A DNA stretch of 18,854 bases. It comes from Methanofastidiosum methylothiophilum (GTDB taxonomy: Archaea > Methanobacteriota_B > Thermococci > Methanofastidiosales > Methanofastidiosaceae). Each line of letters opens with the position of its first letter. Position 1 is the first letter of the stretch. The position numbers and the translations under genes are program-made. Below are positions 7,905 through 13,544 of this stretch, piece after piece. Under the pieces are notes generated by a model. It saw only the letters and a list, made by a program, of their open reading frames with translations. It ran no database searches and had not been told where the DNA came from. The stretch is taken from NCBI GenBank assembly GCA_001587635.1, contig LNJE01000022.1, positions 1-18,854 on the forward strand, in the 5' to 3' direction.

Positions 7905-8841
7905 TTATAATCTCAACAAGATAATCGACAACAGATTTTTTCAAATCCATCGGATGAACTTCCTTAGCTAGGTAAGCTCTCTCAAATGAATCGTAAGAAT
8001 CAAACTCTACATTGCCCCCATACTTTTCTGGTCTTTTTATCTCAAAAGCACCGGTAATTTTTGGGAATAGTATAAGACGGGCTATTTGGAGTAGAGGATT
8101 CTCTTCCTTTACGCCAACAGGGCAATACGCTTTATTAATTTTTTCCTTTATGGCATCTTCTCCATCCCTAATAGAAATCATACTATCGGGCTTAGAAGAG
8201 CTCATTTTATCCCCAGGGCCGGTAAGTGATGAAATAAGCGGGGTATGTAAACATACAAATTCCTTGTAATTAATTTTTGAAGAAAGTTCCCTGCCAAGCA
8301 TATGAATCTTTCTCTGCTCAATCCCTCCGATTGCGACATCCACTCCCAAATATTTAATATCGACAATCTGTAAAAACGGGTATAGGACTTGAGAAACTCT
8401 TGCATGTTCAATGTCCCTAGCAATTACCTGCATACTCCTTAGTGCTCTATTGATAGTTGTATCTAAAGAAAGTGTGAACACATCATCAACGTACTCTAAT
8501 GATCTTTCAAAAGAAGAACCCAATATATATTCTGCTGATCTCAATCCAAATGCCTTAAACGTTTCTTCCCATATTGAGGTCTGCTCATGTATCCATTTCC
8601 AGTCCCCTTTTCTATTAAGCCACGTGTGCCAATCAGCAAATAATACCTTTACTTTAAATCCTGCTTTTTCCATGTCTTTTAGTTTTGACATTGTCACAAG
8701 ATGCCCAAGATGGACATCACCTGAAGTTTCGTAGCCACAATAGCATACTGGTTCACTTTTCATTGTCAATAAATTTCTTAGCTCATCTTCCGTAACAATT
8801 TCTTCAGTATTTCTAGTAATAATCTCTAATCTATCGTCCAT
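7885..8841 (-). CDS. tyrS: Tyrosyl-tRNA synthetase, archaeal type
   Basis: This class I synthetase charges tRNA-Tyr. The chosen ATG at 8841 gives 318 residues and is preceded by AAGGTG at good spacing; a GTG at 8850 would add three residues. Numbered from this ATG, the HIGH motif is HLGH (44-47) and the KMSKS motif is KMSSS (212-216). The residues that read tyrosine in the archaeal enzyme are conserved: the Tyr of CYCGYETSG (aligned with M. jannaschii Tyr32) and the Asp of VDIKYLGVDV (aligned with Asp158). GGIEQRKIHML is also typical. Length fits the compact archaeal/eukaryotic form, which lacks the bacterial S4 domain. It lies 24 bases after the glycosyltransferase gene and overlaps the long aIF1A frame, so it is probably in one operon with both. 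Confidence 0.94.
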   Translation of the reverse strand: MDDRLEIITRNTEEIVTEDELRNLLTMKSEPVCYCGYETSGDVHLGHLVTMSKLKDMEKAGFKVKVLFADWHTWLNRKGDWKWIHEQTSIWEETFKAFGLRSAEYILGSSFERSLEYVDDVFTLSLDTTINRALRSMQVIARDIEHARVSQVLYPFLQIVDIKYLGVDVAIGGIEQRKIHMLGRELSSKINYKEFVCLHTPLISSLTGPGDKMSSSKPDSMISIRDGEDAIKEKINKAYCPVGVKEENPLLQIARLILFPKITGAFEIKRPEKYGGNVEFDSYDSFERAYLAKEVHPMDLKKSVVDYLVEIISEIRAI

Positions 8842-8865
8842 GTTGAACACCTTAATTATTAGTAT

Positions 8866-9537
8866 TTATTTCTTTCTCATTTTAATAAATTTAAGATAAA
8901 ATAATAAGTAAATAAATTTAGGAACATCTATTGCCGTAAAATGCGACTTCTCATCACCATAGATAGTTTCAATTGGAACTTCCTTGACCTTCATATGTAG
9001 CTTTCCCACATAGTATAAAATTTCTGTTTCTATGTTGTATCTTTCTGACTCTAAATGCATTTTTTCTAAAAACTCTTTTCTGACAGCCCTATAACCTGAT
9101 TGAGTATCTTTTATATTAACGCCAAAGAACAATCTTATCAAAGCAGAAGATGCTTTATTTGAAAATTTTCTAGCTACAGGCATACTGCTTATGTCCCCTA
9201 ATAGTCTTGAGCCTATGGTGATATCCATTCCATCATTTCTGATAGGCCCAATTAGTTTATCTATATCTTCTGGATTGTGTTGGAGATCTGCGTCAAGAAA
9301 GATAATAATGTCTCCTTTGGCTTCTTTAATTCCAGTTCGCATAGCCCTTCCTTTACCGTAGTTAACTTCATGGGTCACAACCTTTGTACCAGTTATTTTT
9401 GCTACTTCTCCAGTGTTGTCCGTGCTCCCATCGTCTACTATTATGATCTCAAAAACGTTTTTTGGTATCCTCTTAACGACTTCATGAAGACTTTTCTCTA
9501 CGTTAAATGAAGGGATAACTACTGAAACTCGTTCCAT
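8866..9537 (-). CDS. Family 2 glycosyltransferase (dolichyl/polyprenyl-phosphate sugar transferase type)
   Basis: The gene encodes a 223-residue GT-A fold transferase. The nucleotide-sugar site DDGSTD is at 35-40, the metal-binding DAD at 82-84 in FLDADLQHNPED, and DTQSGYRA follows the IGSRLL region. This pattern matches dolichol-phosphate mannose or glucose synthases without membrane anchors, which load a lipid-phosphate carrier for N-glycan or lipid glycan assembly at the inner face of the membrane. The frame is open up to 9624, but I place the start at ATG 9537. There MERVSVVIPSFN begins the family's first strand, and a TATA box (TTTATAAG) is centred 25 bases upstream, which suits a leaderless mRNA. 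The donor sugar cannot be read from sequence. TyrRS follows after 24 bases. Confidence 0.88.
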   Translation of the reverse strand: MERVSVVIPSFNVEKSLHEVVKRIPKNVFEIIIVDDGSTDNTGEVAKITGTKVVTHEVNYGKGRAMRTGIKEAKGDIIIFLDADLQHNPEDIDKLIGPIRNDGMDITIGSRLLGDISSMPVARKFSNKASSALIRLFFGVNIKDTQSGYRAVRKEFLEKMHLESERYNIETEILYYVGKLHMKVKEVPIETIYGDEKSHFTAIDVPKFIYLLFYLKFIKMRKK

Positions 9538-9554
9538 AGAAACGCAATAAAAAG

Positions 9555-9568
9555 AAGGCTTATAAATC
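9555..9568 (-). promoter_or_regulatory. TATA box of the glycosyltransferase-led operon
   Basis: On the minus strand TTTATAAG (9566 down to 9559) is centred 25 bases before the ATG at 9537. This is the usual archaeal TATA-to-start distance, so the transcript is probably leaderless. It also argues against the longer N-terminus that would begin at 9624. Confidence 0.6.
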
Positions 9569-9630
9569 TTAAGATAATAGACTGTATCTCTTAGAGCATA
9601 CTTAGCCAATTCAATCAATATCAATAAAAA

Positions 9631-9669
9631 GTTTTATAAGGCAATGAAAAGGCTTTAAGAAAAAGGTGA
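9631..9669 (+). promoter_or_regulatory. TATA box and Shine-Dalgarno site of the small basic ORF
   Basis: GTTTTATAAG (9631-9640) is a good TATA box predicting a transcript start near 9662. AGGTGA (9664-9669) follows, four bases before the ATG at 9674. The two elements together make a complete expression signal for the short gene downstream. Confidence 0.55.
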
Positions 9670-9673
9670 ATCC

Positions 9674-9790
9674 ATGAAGAGAAGAATAAAAAATCTTTTG
9701 AGGAGCATCAAGAAAAGTGGAGCGTATCCTCAGAAGGTAAATTTCAAAAAGAGAAAGAAAGAGAAATATTACCCAGCGCTCAGAAGCTAA
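9674..9790 (+). CDS. Small, very basic protein of 38 residues, unknown function
   Basis: ATG to TAA encodes 38 residues, of which 10 are Lys and 5 Arg and only one is acidic. It begins MKRRIKNLLRSIKK, which could form an amphipathic helix, then a GAYPQ turn, then a dense basic stretch (FKKRKKEKYY) and the end PALRS. There is no Cys and no membrane segment. A TATA box and an SD site are correctly placed upstream, and a run of six T follows the stop. I do not recognise a family. Composition resembles small archaeal ribosomal or nucleoid proteins, but it does not match L39e or L41e as I know them. Support comes from the expression signals; homologues would be the decisive test. Confidence 0.6.
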   Translation: MKRRIKNLLRSIKKSGAYPQKVNFKKRKKEKYYPALRS

Positions 9791-9996
9791 ACACAACTTT
9801 TTTAAAATATATTTTAATTAATTTATGGGTTCATTAGACATATGGGTAGTTAGAATAAGACAATTTTGGATTGAAATCGCATAGGAATTATTGAAGTAAA
9901 AGCAATAATTTCAGTGTTAATCGTAATTACCTTAAATGTATCCATCAAATCGTATATTTTATATCCTTCTATATCCTTTTCATTATCGGTGTTAAC
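9791..9996. promoter_or_regulatory. Intergenic region with terminator, inverted repeat and CMD promoter
   Basis: After the small ORF a T-run (9798-9803) is a likely terminator. A perfect inverted repeat AATTATTG-9-CAATAATT lies at 9886-9910. A TATA-like stretch (tattttatat, about 9953-9962) predicts a start of transcription near 9985. GGTG at 9988-9991 is a weak SD site for the ATG at 9997. A 19-residue frame at 9825-9884 was seen but is not supported. The inverted repeat could be an operator or a hairpin. Confidence 0.45.
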
Positions 9997-10320
9997 ATGA
10001 AAGATGGCGTATTTTATGGAAAAGGAGTAAATAAAGTAAAAAACGAATATCCCGAAATTTATGAAGCATTGGTAAAGCTAGACGAAGCAGTTTTTACTGG
10101 AAGGGTATTGGAATATAGGACTCAAAAACTTGTGGCTTTGGGAATAACAGCAGCCAGATCTGATGAAACTGCGACAAAAAGACAGATGATTTCAGGCATG
10201 AATGAATTTAATATAACTAAGGATGAAATAGTTGACGTTTTAAGGGTCGTTTTATTAACTGCAGGTATGCCTGCATTCAATAAAGGAATGAGAATCTTAG
10301 ATGAGATAGAAAAAAAGTAA
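9997..10320 (+). CDS. Carboxymuconolactone decarboxylase/AhpD-like protein, copy 1, without CxxC cysteines
   Basis: This 107-residue, all-helical protein has the CMD/AhpD fold pattern: RTQKLVALGITAA, then the former active-site turn, then the helix EIVDVLRVVLLTAGMPAF. Peroxidase-type members carry CxxC in the turn after the AA; here it reads ARSDETA, with S55 and T58 in the two positions. The whole protein has no cysteine. A thiol-disulfide (AhpD) function is therefore very unlikely, and a different or structural role is inferred. A second copy at 12421-12744 on the other strand is 107 residues long and identical at 68 positions by my count. The gene has its own TATA box. The family is sure, the function unknown. 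Confidence 0.85.
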   Translation: MKDGVFYGKGVNKVKNEYPEIYEALVKLDEAVFTGRVLEYRTQKLVALGITAARSDETATKRQMISGMNEFNITKDEIVDVLRVVLLTAGMPAFNKGMRILDEIEKK

Positions 10321-10336
10321 TTAGTTTATTTATTTA

Positions 10337-10342
10337 TTTTTT
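10337..10342 (+). terminator. Oligo-T terminator after CMD copy 1
   Basis: Six T residues end a T-rich stretch (tttatttatttatttttt) starting a few bases after the stop codon. This is the archaeal type of terminator, and the next gene has its own TATA box downstream. Confidence 0.45.
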
Positions 10343-10397
10343 CAAAACTCAATTCTTATATATAACAAAAGTATAACAAGATATGAGATAGATTACT

Positions 10398-10808
10398 ATG
10401 AAAGGTGTAGAAATATCCTGCCCGCATTGTAATAAGAAGATATTAATCCCAGAAAGCACTTTAGTTAAGATTATAGAAACGTATCAGAAAGATAAGGTAG
10501 AAGAAACTCCACCCGAAATTTCAATCCCTATAGAAGAACCAGAAGAAGAAATATCCATTCAAAAATTAGAGTGTGAACTTACCTCAAAGAAAGAGCAACT
10601 AGCCGAGGTTATGGTAAAGCTTGAAAGAAATCAAGCAGATTTTACAAGGGTTGTTAAAAGGAGCATTAAGCCAGAGGATATGTATCGGATACAAAAAGAG
10701 AGAACAATTCTTATGCAAAAAGCAAAGGATCTTCGGGAAGAGATTGCATCAATAAATATCCAAATGGGCAAGCAAGAAAGTAAATCAAATAGGGTGAAGT
10801 ATCTTTAA
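10398..10808 (+). CDS. Hypothetical protein: N-terminal CPHC zinc-binding motif and coiled coil
   Basis: The 136-residue protein starts MKGVEISCPHCNKKILIPES, a rubredoxin-knuckle half (C8, C11) like those opening zinc ribbons, but the second CxxC is absent. The only other cysteine is in KLECEL near residue 60. A linker rich in Glu, Pro and Ile (about 34-53) follows, then a long charged heptad-like region (about 55-125) likely to form a coiled coil. A metal site would need two chains to share ligands, which the coiled coil could allow. TTATATATA (10354-10362) is a TATA box with a predicted start near 10385. No SD site is evident. I recognise no specific family. Confidence 0.75.
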   Translation: MKGVEISCPHCNKKILIPESTLVKIIETYQKDKVEETPPEISIPIEEPEEEISIQKLECELTSKKEQLAEVMVKLERNQADFTRVVKRSIKPEDMYRIQKERTILMQKAKDLREEIASINIQMGKQESKSNRVKYL

Positions 10809-10908
10809 TCTTTTATTTTCATTGTGCTGCTTTTAGTAAGGAAAATACTTTTGAATTGCCAGTAGTAAAGATTTTATAGTTCTCCATTTTCATATAAATG
10901 GCGATAAA

Positions 10909-11217
10909 ATGATATGTAAAAATTGCAATAAAGATATAGATGATTCGGCAAAGTACTGCCCTGAATGCGGCAGTTCAACTGGGAGTAGAGATGAATTTTA
11001 TGTTGATTCAGACCACCTAATAGAGGAGATAAAGAAGATTATTGATGAAGGTATTGCAACAAGAATCATTATAAAGGATGAAAATGACAAGACACTGCTT
11101 GATATACCTCTTGCTGCAGGATTAGTTGGAGCATTAATTGCACCATGGCTTGCTGCACTTGGAGCAATAGCGGCACTAGTTGTAAAATGCAAGATAATTG
11201 TAGAAAAACCAAATTGA
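10909..11217 (+). CDS. Zinc-ribbon protein with DUF4342 domain
   Basis: The 102-residue protein has an N-terminal zinc ribbon (C3, C6, C17, C20) fused to a DUF4342-like domain. That domain is recognised by a helix with EEIKKIIDEGIATRIIIKD and by TLLDIPLAAGLVGALIAP followed by an Ala-rich hydrophobic stretch (about 68-91), ending KCKIIVE. The hydrophobic part could insert into the membrane or pack as a glycine/alanine helix pair. In bacteria DUF4342 proteins are often small stand-alone proteins of unknown role, sometimes joined to UBA-like domains. The start ATG is preceded by a TATA-like TTTATAG about 33 bases upstream and by no good SD site. Zinc binding is inferred from the four cysteines; no function is known to me. 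Confidence 0.82.
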   Translation: MICKNCNKDIDDSAKYCPECGSSTGSRDEFYVDSDHLIEEIKKIIDEGIATRIIIKDENDKTLLDIPLAAGLVGALIAPWLAALGAIAALVVKCKIIVEKPN

Positions 11218-11282
11218 ATTTTACCTTTTAATATAATAAATTATTTAAACTAGTTAATCTTTTACGGAACAGGTGAAAAAAA

Positions 11283-12029
11283 TTGAATACATCTGAAGAT
11301 ATCACTATTATTGAAACTAAAAAGATTGATGTTAACGGCCCTATTATAATAGAAGGCGTTCCAGATATGGGTCTTGTGGGGTCAATTGCTGTAAGCCACA
11401 TGGTTTTGGAGCAAAATTTTGAAGAAGTTGGATATATTAAATCTGAACTTTTTCCACCTGTAATGGTAGTTCATGAGAGAAAAGTTTTAAATCCCGTCAG
11501 AATATTCCAAAAGGAAAAGTTTATTGTCATCTTATCAGAAATCCCAATTGATCCAAAAGTAGGGTATATTCTAGCAAAGAGGCTCACTGAGTGGTACAAA
11601 GAAAAAGGTGCAGAGCTTATCATCTCAATAAGTGGTACTCCAATTCAAGAGAGAATAGATATCGAAGAACCTGAAATCTTTGGTACTTCGAATAATAAGG
11701 CTATACTAGAAAAAATGGAAGAATCTGGAGTTAAAGTCCTTGAGGAAGGATTCATATCTGGTTTTTATGCATTAATTCTCAAAAATTCAATTGAATTAAA
11801 TCTAAATTCATCCATATTATTGGCCCAGTGTTATCCAAGCTACCCAGATCCGGGTGCTGGGGCCTCAGTCCTCAAAGTATTGAATAAAATGCTCAATTTG
11901 AACATAGACACCAAACAATTGATTGATCAAGCCGAAGAATTAAAGGTAAATTACAGGGCTTTAATGGAGCAGACAAATGTATCCATGCAGAGTGAGCCTA
12001 AAGTAGAAGTGCCAACTATGTACAGGTAG
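11283..12029 (+). CDS. PAC2 family protein, putative proteasome assembly chaperone
   Basis: This 248-residue protein belongs to the PAC2 (DUF75) family, whose archaeal members (PbaA/PbaB type) relate to eukaryotic proteasome assembly chaperones. The N-terminal signature is IIEGVPDMGLVGSIAVSHMV (about 22-41). The domain continues through LSEIPIDPKVGY, SISGTPIQER and the loop YPSYPDPGAGASVL (about 183-196), with a C-terminal helix. The start is TTG 11283, supported by AGGTGA six bases upstream; the first in-frame ATG would cut into the conserved domain. No proteasome subunit gene is in the window, and some PAC2 proteins do not act on the proteasome. The next gene starts five bases after its stop, so the two are likely co-transcribed. 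Confidence 0.87.
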   Translation: MNTSEDITIIETKKIDVNGPIIIEGVPDMGLVGSIAVSHMVLEQNFEEVGYIKSELFPPVMVVHERKVLNPVRIFQKEKFIVILSEIPIDPKVGYILAKRLTEWYKEKGAELIISISGTPIQERIDIEEPEIFGTSNNKAILEKMEESGVKVLEEGFISGFYALILKNSIELNLNSSILLAQCYPSYPDPGAGASVLKVLNKMLNLNIDTKQLIDQAEELKVNYRALMEQTNVSMQSEPKVEVPTMYR

Positions 12030-12034
12030 ATCCT

Positions 12035-12394
12035 ATGNTAAAAAGGTACTATATTATCAAAGAAACTGCAAATAATTCAGTTAGGCATACCTATTGGCAG
12101 ATCAATTACTGTGGATGCAACAACGTTGAGCCTTTGGCAGAATTTAGNGACACAAAAGAAGCTCTGTTTGTNACTCTTGACATGCCGTGTGTAGAAAAAG
12201 AAAAGATTGAGGTAACATCAGAAGAAAACTGTGTTAGGATTTTCGCACCNACAAGAAAAGGATTCTGCTACAATAAAGACATCAATCTTCCTTTTTCAAC
12301 TGATCCAGAAAAAGTTTCTGCNGCTTTCAGAAAAGGCGTATTACTCCTTGAAATACCAAAAAAAATAAAGCACTATAAAATAGAAATAAAATAG
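12035..12394 (+). CDS. Small heat shock protein, Hsp20/alpha-crystallin family, cysteine-rich
   Basis: The 119-residue product is an alpha-crystallin domain protein. Recognisable parts are TLDMPCVEKEKIEV (strands 2-3), INLPFSTDPEKV and FRKGVLLLEIPKK, matching the family GVL(x)I signature. It ends with KIEIK, a possible IxI motif that could dock into the dimer groove. The N-terminal arm is short. Five cysteines (C26, C28, C52, C66, C78) are unusual for the family. Five ambiguous bases fall in the gene (12038, 12148, 12172, 12250, 12322). Three are fourfold-silent, giving Val46, Pro72 and Ala96 with certainty; the others leave Leu/Ile/Val at 2 and Ser/Arg at 38. It follows the PAC2 gene by five bases, giving a proteostasis pair. 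Function as a holdase is inferred from the family. Confidence 0.82.
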   Translation: MXKRYYIIKETANNSVRHTYWQINYCGCNNVEPLAEFXDTKEALFXTLDMPCVEKEKIEVTSEENCVRIFAXTRKGFCYNKDINLPFSTDPEKVSXAFRKGVLLLEIPKKIKHYKIEIK

Positions 12395-12395
12395 A

Positions 12396-12404
12396 TTATT
12401 TTTT
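12396..12404 (+). terminator. Oligo-T terminator of the PAC2-Hsp20 pair
   Basis: Right after the Hsp20 stop codon the plus strand reads ttattttttg. It sits in the 26-base gap between two converging genes and fits an archaeal T-tract terminator. Confidence 0.4.
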
Positions 12405-12420
12405 GTCTATGAAGCTGTTC

Positions 12421-12744
12421 TTATTTTTTTGTCAGCTCATCAAGTATTCTCATACCTTTTGTGAAGGCAGGCTGTCCGGAAAGTAAAAGTACTACTCTTA
12501 GTACATCTGCTATCTCTTCTTGAGTAACTTTTAGCTCTTTCATAGTGGAGCGCATCTGTTTTTCTGTTGCAGTTTCATCACAGTGTGCTGCAGTAATACC
12601 AATTGCAATTAGCTTCTGTGTTTTGTAATCAAGAACTTTCCCAGTATATACAACTTCATTTAAATCTGCTATAACATCGTAGATTTCTTTATATTCTCTT
12701 TTTACNTTACCCATTCCTTTTCCATAAAATATATGGTCTTTCAT
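12421..12744 (-). CDS. Carboxymuconolactone decarboxylase/AhpD-like protein, copy 2
   Basis: This is the paralogue of the gene at 9997-10320: same length (107 residues), no gaps, and 68 identical residues by direct count (about 64%). Conserved blocks are FYGKG, TQKL, DETAT, DVLRVVLL and KGMRILDE. The active-site turn reads AHCDETA, with a single cysteine C55 and Thr where the second CxxC cysteine should be. It therefore cannot form the AhpD disulfide alone, though C55 might pair between subunits. The ambiguous base at 12706 leaves residue 13 as Lys or Asn; the paralogue suggests Lys. A TATA box (TTTATATA, 12782 down to 12775) lies about 34 bases before the ATG. A perfect AT-rich palindrome lies just upstream of it. 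No metabolic partner is adjacent. Confidence 0.85.
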   Translation of the reverse strand: MKDHIFYGKGMGXVKREYKEIYDVIADLNEVVYTGKVLDYKTQKLIAIGITAAHCDETATEKQMRSTMKELKVTQEEIADVLRVVLLLSGQPAFTKGMRILDELTKK

Positions 12745-12839
12745 TTTATCACAAGTGTTTAATTGATTTAATCTATATAAACGTAATTATTTTAGAAAAT
12801 AATCAAAAGACATTTAATCAACTATTNCATTTTTAGGTT
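12745..12839. promoter_or_regulatory. Divergent promoter region between CMD copy 2 and LysE-family gene
   Basis: The minus-strand TATA box TTTATATA (12775-12782) serves CMD copy 2. A perfect inverted repeat, ATTATTTT-AG-AAAATAAT, lies at 12786-12803. For the plus-strand gene only a weak TATA-like CATTTAATCA (12811-12820) is seen, about 25 bases before its ATG. An ambiguous base at 12827 is the only N outside a gene. An operator acting on both directions is possible but unproven. Confidence 0.4.
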
Positions 12840-13511
12840 ATGGAGGAGCTTTTACTTCTTTCTATTGGATTTGGGGTGGGATTATCCGGAGCTATNGCCC
12901 CCGGACCATTATTCACGGCCACAATAAAAGANACCTTAAAGTACGGGCCTCTCACAGGTCCAATGATGTGNATTGGGCATTTATTTGTAGAAATCTCAAT
13001 AATACTCGGATTAGCNCTNGGTGTTTCCTATGTTATCAATATCCCTATAGTACGTGCATTGATAGGGGTTGTTGGTGGAATTGGATTGCTCTACCTTGGT
13101 TATCAAATGATTAAAGAAAGAAAGAAATTTGAAAGTATTTCAGAGGAGTCAATTAAAAATATAGGTGCCAACACAAGGGAATTAAAAAACGATCTTTTGC
13201 CTCCTATTAAGACAGGATTTGTGTTCACGATTTTAAATCCTGCAATGTTTATCTGGTGGTTTACAATTGGAAACAGTCTTATAATGAGGGGACTTGCAAT
13301 AGGATTTATGGGTGTATTTATGTTGTTTATTGGGCATTGGTTTGCAGATGTTTCATGGTATACCTTTCTATCAGTTTCATTATCCAAAGGCAAGAAGTTT
13401 ATAAGCAAAAAAGTCTATGAGGTAATTCTTTTAGCTTGTGGAATTTTTTTACTGTACCTAGGAATTACTTTTTTATATGAATCCATTCCATATTTTAGCA
13501 ACTATATCTAA
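12840..13511 (+). CDS. LysE/RhtB family membrane exporter
   Basis: The 223-residue protein has about six hydrophobic segments and the LysE-family N-terminal signature: FGVGLSGAxAPGPLFTATIK, then LKYGPLTGPMMxIGHLFVE with its conserved GH, then LYLGYQMIKERKK ending the third helix. The central loop (about 97-127) is charged. The second half carries FTILNPAMFIWWF, the usual NP motif. The family exports amino acids or their analogues in exchange for protons; the substrate cannot be assigned. Five ambiguous bases (12896, 12932, 12971, 13016, 13019) are all in third codon positions, so the frame is sound. A TGN codon at 12969-12971 would be a stop if N were A, so Cys or Trp is expected. No SD site precedes the ATG, so a leaderless mRNA is likely. 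Confidence 0.87.
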   Translation: MEELLLLSIGFGVGLSGAXAPGPLFTATIKXTLKYGPLTGPMMXIGHLFVEISIILGLXXGVSYVINIPIVRALIGVVGGIGLLYLGYQMIKERKKFESISEESIKNIGANTRELKNDLLPPIKTGFVFTILNPAMFIWWFTIGNSLIMRGLAIGFMGVFMLFIGHWFADVSWYTFLSVSLSKGKKFISKKVYEVILLACGIFLLYLGITFLYESIPYFSNYI

Positions 13512-13513
13512 TA

Positions 13514-13525
13514 CTTTTATACTTA
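13514..13525 (+). promoter_or_regulatory. TATA box of the rtcA-rtcB operon
   Basis: TACTTTTATACT is centred about 25 bases before the rtcA ATG at 13545. No SD site lies in the 33-base gap after the LysE gene, so rtcA is probably read from a leaderless transcript. Confidence 0.5.
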
Positions 13526-13544
13526 TAATTGTTAATATTATTAT

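Noticed and set aside
9538..9624. N-terminal extension of the glycosyltransferase
   Set aside because: The GT2 fold begins at MERVSVVIPS, and a TATA box lies inside the would-be extension 25 bases before that ATG.
9825..9884. 19-residue ORF (ATG GGT TCA to TAG) after the small basic ORF
   Set aside because: It is very short, has no SD site and its TATA-like upstream sequence is ordinary AT-rich DNA; there is no other support.
9997..12744. Mobile element or composite transposon bounded by the two CMD copies
   Set aside because: The copies are protein-level paralogues only. I saw no transposase, terminal repeats or target duplication.
12969..12971. In-frame TGN codon in the LysE gene as a possible stop or recoding site
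   Set aside because: Third-position ambiguity is general in this segment, and the protein continues with strong family motifs, so Cys (or Trp) is the simple reading.
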